A stretch of DNA of 64,000 nt. Origin: Plantactinospora mayteni (GTDB lineage Bacteria > Actinomycetota > Actinomycetes > Mycobacteriales > Micromonosporaceae). Of the stretch, positions 7,918 through 16,293 are shown in pieces. Positions within the stretch are counted from its first letter, which is position 1; every line of letters starts with the position of its first letter. The position numbers and the translations under genes were made by a program. The notes beneath the pieces were generated by a model. The model was given only the letters and a program-made list of their open reading frames with translations. It ran no database searches and was not told where the DNA came from. The stretch lies in assembly GCF_016862935.1 (NCBI RefSeq), contig NZ_BONX01000052.1:62001-126000 (forward strand), written 5' to 3'.

Positions 7918-10143
7918 TCAGCGGGGTGGCAGCAGCGCACGCGGGTCGAGCAGCGCCCGGAGTCGGGCCCGCCAACCGCGCCGGGCCAGTCCACGACGTA
8001 CCGCCCGCACCGCCGCCCACGCCTGGCGGCCGTCCCGCTCCCCCGGCGCGGCCGGCGCCCACAGTGCCCGGTCGACGATGGCGGCCAGCTCGCGGATGGC
8101 GGTCACCGTGGATCGATCGGCGACGGCGGTCGCGCTGGTCGCCAGGTCGCGTACCGTCATCCCGGCCGACATCAGGACACCGTGTGCGCGAAGTCGGTCC
8201 CGGACCTCCTCCCAGGCGCCCACCACCGCGCCCGTACCCGGGCGGCGCCGGCGGCGCCAGGCCCGTCCGGCCGTCGCCGCGGGTACCCCGACGATCCACA
8301 CCGCCAGCAGCACCACCGGGGCGGCGAGCAGCAGGCGCCACGCCGCGGTGCCCGGCAGGCCGCCACTGTCGGGTCGCTCCACGGCGGCCTGCTGGAGCGC
8401 GACCGACGGGTCGCGGAGCTCCTCCGGTGCGGGAAGCTGCGCCCGTACCTGCGCCGCGGCGGCGGACAGCCCGGCACCGGACGCGGCGCCCGCGGCCGAC
8501 GACACGCCCGCCGGATCCAGCGGTACCCAGCCGATCCCCCGCACGGCGACCTCGGGCCAGGCGAGTACGTCGCCGTTGCGGACCGTGTACCGCCCGTCCG
8601 GGTCGGGACTGGTCGGTGCGCGAAAGCCGACGACCAGGCGCGCCGGGATGCCCCGGATCCGCGCCAGCGCCACGTACGCGGCGGCGAACTGTTCCGTCGT
8701 GCCCCGCCTGGCCTGCAGCAGGAAGTCGGCCAGCTGTGGCCAGGAGTGCCCGGTGGGCAGGTCCTGCCCGGTGGCCAGCCGGTAGTTCTCCCGTAGGAAG
8801 CGTTCCAGCACCAGGGCAGACTGGAAGGACGGGCGCAACCCGCCGGTCGCCCGCTCGGCGAGTTCGGCCACCCCGGACGGCACCGGGCCAACGCCGCCGA
8901 GCCCGCCCGGGGCGAGCGGGTCGATCGCGGCACTCGCGAGCGCCTCGGCGTCGACCGCCGGCTGCCACCAGCTCAACGTGTACCGTGCCGCACCGTCGGA
9001 TCCGGGCAGCAGCAGCGTTCCGTGGTCCTCCTCGACCAGCGGATCGACATCGCGTACCCCGGCGGGCCAGGTCTGGCTCGGCAACCACGGGCCGGCACCG
9101 GCGGCGTACGCGTCGATCTCGGCGGACCGGGCCCGCACCGGTACGGTCACCGCGGGGCCCGGCCGCAGCTCGATACCGAGCCGCCGGTACCGGCCGCCGG
9201 GGTGCCAGTTCACCCCGTCGAAGCCTTCAAGCACCACCAACGGCCACCGGTCCACGCCCTCGCCGCCGCTCACCCGGAACACGGCGGTACCGGGGTGGGC
9301 GAGCCGGTACGCGATCTCGTCCAACGGGCTGGCCACCCGGGTCTCGGCGAGCGGGGCCGTCCGGTCCGCGCCCAGCGAGTATCGCGGCGGTACGGTCGGC
9401 GGCAACAGCCCGGCCAGCATCACCGCCACCCCGGCCAGGGCCACCGCCGGGACGATGCGCGGCAGCAGGGCCGCAGCCGCGCCCCAGGCAGCGACAACTC
9501 GGCCTCCGCGCCGGTGGCCGGCGCTCCGGACCGGGCGAGGGCCGGACCTCGGTGGTCCCGCACGGTCGGACTCAGTCCCGCCGCTGGTGGCAAGCAGGAC
9601 TCCTCCGAGCGCGGCGTAGCCGAGCGCGGCGGCGACCGCCGGGCCGGGCGGCAGCGGGGCGTAGAACTGGCTGAGGAGGGCAACGGCGAAACTCGGTGCG
9701 AGGGCCAGCAACGGGCTGCCCAGCCGGTCCAGCAGCTCGACCCCGAGCACACCGGCGAGCACCACCAGCAGCGGGACGAACAGCAGCAGCTCGGGATCCG
9801 GCCGGGCCGGCCAGGTCGACTGGAGGGCGAGCTGCCAGGAGTCGGTGAAGCCGGCGGCCAGTGCGCGCAGCGTCCGCCCGGTGGGCAGCCCGGCCACCGT
9901 CGTCGACCGGAGCACCGTCTCGACGACGGCCAGCAGGCCGACGACCGCCAGCAGCAGCGGGCGCCAGGGCAGCAGGGCCTTGCGCCGGGCACAGGCCAGC
10001 GTGGCCAGCAGCACCGCCAGCGCCGGTACGCCGATCGGGAACAGCAGCGCGGACACGCCGAAGACCGGTGCGAAGAGCATCCCCACGACGACGGCCGTGA
10101 GTACCACGCACGTGGCGGGTACGGCCCGGGGTAGCGGGCTCAT
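7918..10143 (-). CDS. TgpA-family transglutaminase-like membrane protein (DUF3488/DUF4129), catalytic residues degenerate
   Basis: 741 residues; the ATG overlaps the DUF58 stop by 4 bases. An N-terminal block of about six membrane helices is followed by an extracytoplasmic transglutaminase-like core, one more transmembrane helix (LLLAAPVVLLAVWIVGV) and a cytosolic helical tail. In active members the core has Cys, His and Asp. Here the Cys position is Thr483 (RGTTEQFAAAY), the His position is Leu527 (DVLAWPEV) and Asp543 remains (PLDPAG). The fold motifs GIPARLVVGF and GWVPLDPA are intact, so the domain is probably a structural or binding module. It is the last gene of the operon starting at 16185. 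Confidence 0.85.
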   Translation of the reverse strand: MSPLPRAVPATCVVLTAVVVGMLFAPVFGVSALLFPIGVPALAVLLATLACARRKALLPWRPLLLAVVGLLAVVETVLRSTTVAGLPTGRTLRALAAGFTDSWQLALQSTWPARPDPELLLFVPLLVVLAGVLGVELLDRLGSPLLALAPSFAVALLSQFYAPLPPGPAVAAALGYAALGGVLLATSGGTESDRAGPPRSGPRPVRSAGHRRGGRVVAAWGAAAALLPRIVPAVALAGVAVMLAGLLPPTVPPRYSLGADRTAPLAETRVASPLDEIAYRLAHPGTAVFRVSGGEGVDRWPLVVLEGFDGVNWHPGGRYRRLGIELRPGPAVTVPVRARSAEIDAYAAGAGPWLPSQTWPAGVRDVDPLVEEDHGTLLLPGSDGAARYTLSWWQPAVDAEALASAAIDPLAPGGLGGVGPVPSGVAELAERATGGLRPSFQSALVLERFLRENYRLATGQDLPTGHSWPQLADFLLQARRGTTEQFAAAYVALARIRGIPARLVVGFRAPTSPDPDGRYTVRNGDVLAWPEVAVRGIGWVPLDPAGVSSAAGAASGAGLSAAAAQVRAQLPAPEELRDPSVALQQAAVERPDSGGLPGTAAWRLLLAAPVVLLAVWIVGVPAATAGRAWRRRRRPGTGAVVGAWEEVRDRLRAHGVLMSAGMTVRDLATSATAVADRSTVTAIRELAAIVDRALWAPAAPGERDGRQAWAAVRAVRRGLARRGWRARLRALLDPRALLPPR

Positions 10144-11339
10144 CCGAGCGTCTCGTTCCACCGGCGTACCGCCTGTTCGGCGCTGTCCGCGTGCAGGACC
10201 CGGCACCGGGTCGCCGCGTCGGGCCGGCGGCGCGCCGGCTCCGGCTCGGCAGGGCTTTCGCCGGACGGCCGCCCGGAGCCGTCCCCGGTCCGGCCGAGGA
10301 CGATGACGACGATCATCGGAAACCGATGCCGCAACGCGGTCAACACGGCGAGCGGCGTCTCCCCGGCGGTGACCGCCACCAGGCAGCCGCCGGCCGGGCC
10401 GCTCGTGGCCAGCGACGGCGGCACCAGGCCGGCCGCCCGTACGTCGTCCCGCCCCAGCTCGCACAGCTCGTCGAGCAGCCGGCGCGCCGCGGGTGCCCCG
10501 CCGGCGACAACGAGGTCGAGACCGGCCGAGGTGACCAGGCGGGTGTGGTGGCCCGCCCGGGCTGCGGCGCCGAGCAGGGACGCCGCCAGGTCCACCGCTT
10601 CCTCGAACTCGGCGGCAGTGAGCGGGGCGGGGCGGGTGTCGAGCAGCAGGGTGAACCTCGGCTGTTCCGGATCGGCCAGGTCGCGAACCATCAACCGCCC
10701 CGTCCGGGCGGTCGCCTTCCAGTGCAGGTGCCGTACCTCGTCGCCGGGGACGTACTCCCGGACGTCCAGGAGCTGCGCCGAACCCCGCAGCGCACCGTCG
10801 GTGGGGCCCTCGTGGTGGTGCCGGGGGTAGCCGGCCATCGGCGCCCGCGTCGGAAACTGCCGGGGGTGCACCCACAGGGTCGCCGACTCCCCGACGTGCG
10901 GCTCGCCGCGGGCCAGCCCGAACGGATCCACCCCGTGCAGCGTCAGCGGGCCCACGGTCAGCCTGCCGCGCACGGCGGTCGGCAACTCGTAGTGGTGGAC
11001 CGCCTCAGCACCGGCCGCCAGGGCCCGTACCCGGACGGTCCGGGTCGCGCCCCCGGCCGCGTCGGTGGCCACGAATCCGCTCCGCCGACCACCGCCCGGA
11101 TTGCGGACCCGCAGGCTGGCCAGCGCGGGTCTGCCCCGCTCGACCCGTTCGGGGTAGACCGAGCGCCGCACCTCGACCGGCCGGCGGCGCGCGGTGAGCA
11201 GGACGGCTGCCAGCACGGCGCCGAGCAGTACCGCACCCAACGCGCGCAGCATCGGGTAACCGCCCCAGAACCCGAAGGCGAGCAGCGGCACCGCGACGGC
11301 GAGCACGACGATGCCGCGGCGGGTCAGGCGCACGGTCAA
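10140..11339 (-). CDS. DUF58 (von Willebrand factor A-like) membrane protein
   Basis: 399 residues from a TTG whose TTGA overlaps the MoxR stop; a GTG six bases downstream (11333) is an equal alternative. Two N-terminal membrane helices (IVVLAVAVPLLAFGFW, ALGAVLLGAVLAAVLL) precede a cytosolic DUF58 core with REYVPGDEVRHLHWKATART followed by the MVRDLADPEQP segment typical of the family, and a vWA-like TLLLDTRP strand. DUF58 proteins work with MoxR ATPases and transglutaminase-like proteins, possibly in maturation or assembly of membrane or secreted complexes. It lies between exactly those partners here. Confidence 0.85.
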   Translation of the reverse strand: MTVRLTRRGIVVLAVAVPLLAFGFWGGYPMLRALGAVLLGAVLAAVLLTARRRPVEVRRSVYPERVERGRPALASLRVRNPGGGRRSGFVATDAAGGATRTVRVRALAAGAEAVHHYELPTAVRGRLTVGPLTLHGVDPFGLARGEPHVGESATLWVHPRQFPTRAPMAGYPRHHHEGPTDGALRGSAQLLDVREYVPGDEVRHLHWKATARTGRLMVRDLADPEQPRFTLLLDTRPAPLTAAEFEEAVDLAASLLGAAARAGHHTRLVTSAGLDLVVAGGAPAARRLLDELCELGRDDVRAAGLVPPSLATSGPAGGCLVAVTAGETPLAVLTALRHRFPMIVVIVLGRTGDGSGRPSGESPAEPEPARRRPDAATRCRVLHADSAEQAVRRWNETLG

Positions 11340-12292
11340 CCAGCCGCGCTGGCGGCGGGCGTCGGGACCGAGGCGAGCAGGTCGGCGACGATCTCGACGC
11401 CGGCCCGGCGGTTCATCTCGGCCTCCGGGGTGAGCACGAGCCGGTGGGCCAGTACCGGCCCGGCCACGTCCTTGACGTCGTCGGGCGTGACGAAGTCGCG
11501 TCCCTCGATCGCCGCGAGCGCCCGCGCGGTACGCACCAGCGCGATGCTGCCCCGCACGCTGGCTCCGTACCGCACCGCGGGGTGGTCGCGGGTCGCCGCG
11601 GTGAGCCGGGCGGCGTACTCGTACACCGCTCGGTCAAGGTGCGACGTCCGTACCTCGACGATGGCCTCCCGCAGCGCCGCGACGTCGACGACCGCCGGCA
11701 GGTCGTCCGGGGTCACCCCCGCGCAGTCACCCATCATCACCAGCACCTCGGAGTCGAGGTCGGGGTAGCCCACCGACAGCCGCATCAGAAACCGGTCCAG
11801 CTGCGCCTCGGGCAGTCGGTAGGTGCCTTCCAGCTCGATCGGGTTCTGGGTCGCGATGACCAGGAACGGCCGGGGTACCTCGTGTCCGGTCCCGTCGATC
11901 GTGACCCGCTGTTCGGACATGACCTCCAGCAGCGCCGACTGGGTCTTCGGGGTACCGCGGTTGATCTCGTCGGCCACCACGATGTTCGCGAACACGGCGC
12001 CGGGGTGGAAGGTGAACCGCTCGTCCTTCTGCTGGTAGACGGTGACCCCGGTGATGTCGCTCGGCAGCAGGTCCGGGGTGAACTGGATCCGGCTCCACCG
12101 TCCGCCGATGCTGCGGGCGAGGGCCCGGGCGAGGCTGGTCTTGCCGAGCCCCGGCACGTCCTCGATCAGCAGGTGACCCTCGGCGAGCAGGCCGGCGACG
12201 GCCAGCCGTACGAGCTCGGGCTTGCCGCGGATCACCCGCTGCACGTTCTCGGAGATCCGCGCGGCGATCTCCGCCGGGCTAGAAGCGCTCAC
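11336..12292 (-). CDS. MoxR-family AAA+ ATPase
   Basis: 318 residues from GTG at 12292, preceded by GAGGGCAGG; this GTG overlaps the FN3 gene's stop by 4 bases. Walker A is DVPGLGKTSLAR, Walker B VVADEINRG, and it has sensor I ATQNPIELEGTY with the RLPEAQLDRFLM block characteristic of MoxR. The C-terminal lid is helical and rich in Arg. MoxR proteins are cytosolic chaperone-like ATPases that act with vWA/DUF58 partners, here the next gene. Longer upstream frames in the same phase are read-through of the FN3 gene's opposite codons and have no start signal. Confidence 0.9.
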   Translation of the reverse strand: MSASSPAEIAARISENVQRVIRGKPELVRLAVAGLLAEGHLLIEDVPGLGKTSLARALARSIGGRWSRIQFTPDLLPSDITGVTVYQQKDERFTFHPGAVFANIVVADEINRGTPKTQSALLEVMSEQRVTIDGTGHEVPRPFLVIATQNPIELEGTYRLPEAQLDRFLMRLSVGYPDLDSEVLVMMGDCAGVTPDDLPAVVDVAALREAIVEVRTSHLDRAVYEYAARLTAATRDHPAVRYGASVRGSIALVRTARALAAIEGRDFVTPDDVKDVAGPVLAHRLVLTPEAEMNRRAGVEIVADLLASVPTPAASAAG

Positions 12293-14211
12293 CCTGCCCT
12301 CCACAGGTGGTGATTGGACTCGACGCCGTCGACGGTGACCCAGACGTACGACCCGACGGAATCGTACGGGAAGTCCTCGAAGGTGAGGTTTCCACTGCTG
12401 TCGGTACGCCGGGTGGCGCCCGGATTGAAGTCCGGCCACCTGCTGGAATCCGGCTTGATCAGGTAGGCGGTGTTCGGGCTGAACCCGCGCAGCACGATCC
12501 GGAGGTACGCGCAGTCCGGCTCGTGGCACCTGTCCTCGTACGTGGTGTCGCTGCCCCGGGAGACGGTGACCGACCGGGGTGGTGGTGGCACCGTGGCCCG
12601 TACGGTGGCCGGCGATCCGCGCCCTGCGGAGTTCCGCGCGACCACGGTGATCCGGTAGGTGGTGTCCCGGGTGAGACCGGTGATCGTCGTCGAGCGGGCG
12701 CCGCCGGGCCGGGTGGCCGAGCGGCTGGTCCCGCCCGCGGCCGGCACCCACGTGACCTGGTACGCGCTGACCGCGGCTCCGTTTGCGGCGGCGCCGCTCC
12801 AGGTGACCCGGAGATCGGCGCCCTGGCTGGTCGCGCGCAGGTTCCCCGGCATCCCGGGCGGGCTGGCCGGTATCGAGCGGGGCGTGGAGGCAGTCCGCCG
12901 TGGGGAGCTCGGACCGTCCCCCGTGGACCTGTCCGGGGGCGGCGGGCCGGGGCTGGGCGAGCGCGGGCCGGGATCGGGCCCGGTGGACGGGGGAACCGGG
13001 GTACCCGACGGTCCCTGCCCCTCGTCGCCCGTCACCGGCACCAGCCCGACCGTGCCGCCGGGGTCGACCACCAGCACGTGCCGGCCCTCGGCGCCGTCGA
13101 CGTAGACCCGCTCGTCCTCACCACGGAGCAGCGTGGGTTCACCGGCCTCCGGTGGCAGCGGGGTGCTCCGCTGCTGCTCGCCGGCGCTGTTGTAGGTGAG
13201 CACGGCGTTGCGTTTCAGGTCCAGCAGCACCACGGACGACCCGGCGACGGACGGGGCCGAGTACGTGCCGTCGGGCAGAGCGACCGTGACCGGCGGCGCA
13301 CCGGTCCGGCCCGCGTCCAGCCCGGCGGCGTCGACCAGCTGCATCCGCCGCGCGGTGGGATCGAGGATGGCGACCCGGCCACCGGCGTCGACCGGCGCGA
13401 CGCGTGCGGTGGGCGGGACGTCCAGCCCGATCGGCGTCGGGCGGCCGAGGCCGTGCTCGGTGACCCGGCTCAGCGTGTCCGCCGCGGTGTCGACGAAGAC
13501 CGGCTGCTTGCCGACCACGGTGAGCGCGCCGGTGTGTCCGGCCGGCGCGACGGCCGGGCAGGAGATCCGGTCGGTGCGGGCCGCCAGCCGGCAGAGCACT
13601 CCGGAGTCGACGCGGTGCAGCCAGAGCGTGCCGTCCGGGGTCACGACGGGCTCACCGAGTACGCCGCCGGCCGGAATCGTCGCCGGGGAGTCGCCGAGCC
13701 GCACCACGCGCCCGGCCTCCCGGTAGACCAGGTACGGCCCGCCCGCCACCTCGATGGCGACCGGACGCTCGTCGGTGGGCGGGGTGAGGGTCCGTTCGAC
13801 CGCCAGGCTCGACTTGCCGAACTCGATGACCCGGGAACGGCCGACCACGTAACCGCTCGTGTCGCCCTGCACCACCTGGCTGCCTGGTTCGATGCCGGGC
13901 ACCGCCGCCCGGGCGTCGACCCGGCGTGCGGACCCGTTGACGTGGACGACCTGGCCCAGCGACGGGCTCGCGACCCAGTGGCCGCCCTGGGCGAATCGCA
14001 GCTCCGGGGTCGGCGCGACCGCCCCGGTGGCCGCTGCCGTCACGGCGGCGAGGCTGGCGCCCACCAGCAGCACCAGCGGCAACCGTCGGCGCCACAGCGG
14101 CCCGCGGTCACGCCACGAGCGGGCGTCGCACCAGGCGCGAAGGCGGTGCCGCAGGCGCATGCCGCGCCAGGAGCGTACGAGGTGGCGAAGCGAAATGCCC
14201 AGCTTGGTCAC
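12289..14211 (-). CDS. membrane-anchored FN3-domain protein of the MoxR/DUF58/TgpA operon
   Basis: About 640 residues from GTG at 14211; an ATG at 14160 is possible and neither start has a strong ribosome site. A very basic N-terminus precedes one transmembrane helix (LPLVLLVGASLAAVTAAATG), so most of the chain is extracytoplasmic. The next 300 or so residues contain repeated blade-like units (DGTLWLHRV, VAILDPTARRMQLVD, VVLLDLKRNAVLTYN), consistent with a beta-propeller. After a Pro/Ser/Gly-rich linker comes one FN3 domain, then a compact C-terminal domain with a CHEPDC pair. It is the presumed surface partner of the MoxR system and is transcribed after the two-component genes. Confidence 0.8.
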   Translation of the reverse strand: MTKLGISLRHLVRSWRGMRLRHRLRAWCDARSWRDRGPLWRRRLPLVLLVGASLAAVTAAATGAVAPTPELRFAQGGHWVASPSLGQVVHVNGSARRVDARAAVPGIEPGSQVVQGDTSGYVVGRSRVIEFGKSSLAVERTLTPPTDERPVAIEVAGGPYLVYREAGRVVRLGDSPATIPAGGVLGEPVVTPDGTLWLHRVDSGVLCRLAARTDRISCPAVAPAGHTGALTVVGKQPVFVDTAADTLSRVTEHGLGRPTPIGLDVPPTARVAPVDAGGRVAILDPTARRMQLVDAAGLDAGRTGAPPVTVALPDGTYSAPSVAGSSVVLLDLKRNAVLTYNSAGEQQRSTPLPPEAGEPTLLRGEDERVYVDGAEGRHVLVVDPGGTVGLVPVTGDEGQGPSGTPVPPSTGPDPGPRSPSPGPPPPDRSTGDGPSSPRRTASTPRSIPASPPGMPGNLRATSQGADLRVTWSGAAANGAAVSAYQVTWVPAAGGTSRSATRPGGARSTTITGLTRDTTYRITVVARNSAGRGSPATVRATVPPPPRSVTVSRGSDTTYEDRCHEPDCAYLRIVLRGFSPNTAYLIKPDSSRWPDFNPGATRRTDSSGNLTFEDFPYDSVGSYVWVTVDGVESNHHLWRAG

Positions 14212-14263
14212 CCAACGAGCATAAGAGGCCGGGTACACGATCGGTCCATCATCGATACAACGC

Positions 14264-15523
14264 TCAGGAATCGGAGGTGGGCAGGACGAGTTCGAAGATC
14301 GCGCCACCCTCCTCCGCGTTGTAGACGCGCAGCACACCGCCGTGCGCCTGCGCCACCCAGCGCACGATGGAGAGACCGAGTCCGTTCGACCCGCCGCCGC
14401 TGTTGAACCGGTCGAATTTCTCCTGCGCCATCGCGGCGTCGATGCCCGGTCCGTGGTCGGCGACCATGAGCCGCCCGCCGGCGACGGTGATGTGGACGAT
14501 CGCCGAGTCACCCGGCCGCCGGCCGTGGCGCAGCGCGTTGTTCAGCAGATTGCCGACCGCCCGCTGCATCAGCACGGGGTCGACGTCCACTTTCGTCGGC
14601 GCGGCGGTCACCGTGACCTGCGCCCCGTCAGTCGGGGTCTCCTCCACCATCGTGGTGACCAGTTGGTCCAGCCAGACCGGCTGGATGGCGAGCTGCTCGA
14701 CACCGGCGGCCAGCCGGGCCCGTACCAGCAGCCCGTCGATGATGCTGCCCATCCGCACCGCGAGCTGGACGGTACGCGGCAGCAGGTCGGCGCGCTGGGT
14801 GGGGTGCTCCAGTGCCGTCTCGGCGAGCGCGCGCAGCGCCGCTACCGGCGTACGCAGGTCGTGCGCGGTGTCGGCGAGTAGCACCTCCTGCTGTTCGAGG
14901 GCGGCCGCGGCGGGCCGGAGCGCCCAGCCGGAGAGCAGGTGGCCGGCCACCCCGACGGCGCCCACCAGCAGCACACAGCCGGCGACCGCGAACAGGAGTA
15001 CCCGGTTGTGCCGGTCCCGCTCCGGTCCCGCGTCGACGGCCGCGACCACGGCGCCGATGTACTGCCCCTGGGAGTTGCGGAACGGCTCGGCGCCGACCCG
15101 GACCAGTTCCCCGCCCGTCGCCCGGACGTAGCCGTTGAGCAGGCGGCCGGTGCGCACCGCCTCCGCCGCCAGGCTGGCGAGCAGCGCCGGATCCAGCGGT
15201 ACGCAGCTCTGCTGACTGAAGTGGCCGGTGAACCCGTCGGCGTCGCCGGGCAGGATCGCGAACTGCGGACACCGGGTGTTGAGTTCGTCCTCGCTGACGA
15301 ACGCCGTGATGAGGGTGCCGTCGTACTCGATCAGCCGGGTCACGGTGGAGGTCACCCGGCGCAGCTCGCCGTCGAGCCGTTGCTCCCCCAGGTCCGCGTC
15401 CAGCCGAATCGCGAGCCCGGCGAACACGATCGAACCAGCGGCGGTCACCATGGTGAAGAGCAGCGCGAGCCAGCGGCGCCGTCGGTGCAACCGGGCCGTC
15501 GTCGGGGTGGCCACCGGGGTCAC
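14264..15523 (-). CDS. sensor histidine kinase
   Basis: 419 residues from GTG at 15523, overlapping the response regulator stop by 4 bases. Two transmembrane helices flank an extracytoplasmic sensor of about 120 residues that contains two Cys (NTRCPQF and SQQSCVPL), possibly a disulfide. The H-box is ADTAHDLRTPVAAL. The ATPase domain has N-box NLLNNALRHG, G1 DHGPGID and G2 GLGLSIVRW. It phosphorylates the adjacent OmpR-type regulator. The downstream FN3-MoxR-DUF58-TgpA genes start 52 bases after its stop and are probably co-transcribed. Confidence 0.9.
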   Translation of the reverse strand: MTPVATPTTARLHRRRRWLALLFTMVTAAGSIVFAGLAIRLDADLGEQRLDGELRRVTSTVTRLIEYDGTLITAFVSEDELNTRCPQFAILPGDADGFTGHFSQQSCVPLDPALLASLAAEAVRTGRLLNGYVRATGGELVRVGAEPFRNSQGQYIGAVVAAVDAGPERDRHNRVLLFAVAGCVLLVGAVGVAGHLLSGWALRPAAAALEQQEVLLADTAHDLRTPVAALRALAETALEHPTQRADLLPRTVQLAVRMGSIIDGLLVRARLAAGVEQLAIQPVWLDQLVTTMVEETPTDGAQVTVTAAPTKVDVDPVLMQRAVGNLLNNALRHGRRPGDSAIVHITVAGGRLMVADHGPGIDAAMAQEKFDRFNSGGGSNGLGLSIVRWVAQAHGGVLRVYNAEEGGAIFELVLPTSDS

Positions 15524-16185
15524 CGCGGCCCGGCGAGTCGGTACCCGTGCCCCCGTACGGTGTGGATCAGCTCTGGTTCGCGCAGCTTCACGCGCAGCCG
15601 CCGTACCACCACGTCGACCACGTTGGCCATCGGGTCGGTGCGGGTGTCCCAGCAGTGCTCGATCAGCTCGGCCCGGCCCACCGCCTGCTCCGGCCGGGCG
15701 ATCAGGTATTCGAGCACGGCGAATTCCTTCCCCGTCAGGGTCAGCAGCACGCCGGCGCGGCGGACCTCCCGGCGGGCGCAGTCCACCACGAGGTCGGCGT
15801 GCCGCAGCACCGAGGGGCGCGCCGAGCCGGCCCGCCGGACCAACGCGTGCACCCGGGCCGCCATCTCCGCCACGGCGAACGGCTTCACCAGGTAGTCGTC
15901 GCCGCCCTGGGCGAACCCCGCCACCCGGTCGGCGACACTGTCCCGCGCGGTCAGGAACAGCACCGGTACCGCCCACCCCTGCTGCCGGCGGCGGTGCACG
16001 TATCCGATGGCGTCGCCGTCGGGCAGCATCCGGTCGAACACGACGCAGTCGTACCTCCCGGCGGAAAGCGCCGCGTCGGCGGCGGCGATGTCGGCCGCCT
16101 GGTCGACCCGCAGTCCGGTTCCGAGCAGTTCGGTGGTGACCGCCAGCCGCAGGTTCTCGTCGTCCTCGACCACCATCACGCGCAC
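15520..16185 (-). CDS. OmpR-family response regulator
   Basis: 221 residues from GTG at 16185 with GGGAGG 6 bases upstream. The receiver domain has acidic E7/D8/D9, phosphoacceptor Asp51 (VVFDRMLPDGD), the LFLTARD Thr switch and the DDYLVKPF Lys. A C-terminal winged helix carries LTLTGKEFAVLEYL and HTVRGHGYRLAG. It is first in the operon with its kinase. The protein at 18902-19555 is a close paralog, sharing the FDRMLP.GD and GWxVPVLFLTARD stretches. Divergent from the SARP gene across a 108-bp gap that must hold both promoters. Confidence 0.92.
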   Translation of the reverse strand: MRVMVVEDDENLRLAVTTELLGTGLRVDQAADIAAADAALSAGRYDCVVFDRMLPDGDAIGYVHRRRQQGWAVPVLFLTARDSVADRVAGFAQGGDDYLVKPFAVAEMAARVHALVRRAGSARPSVLRHADLVVDCARREVRRAGVLLTLTGKEFAVLEYLIARPEQAVGRAELIEHCWDTRTDPMANVVDVVVRRLRVKLREPELIHTVRGHGYRLAGPR

Positions 16186-16293
16186 CGGGGCCCTCCCGTG
16201 GATCGTGTCATCGGAACCTCATGTACCGGGACGGATGCTAGTGCCCAGTGAAAGCCGCCGCTGGCGGCGCGGGTCGATCGAGGAGATACGGCA

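Noticed and set aside
12307-14406. A 699-codon plus-strand open frame opposite the FN3 protein gene
   Set aside because: Antisense shadow of high-GC codon bias: composition dominated by Arg, Gly, Asp and Pro, no motif, no ribosome site, while the minus strand encodes a clear FN3 protein.
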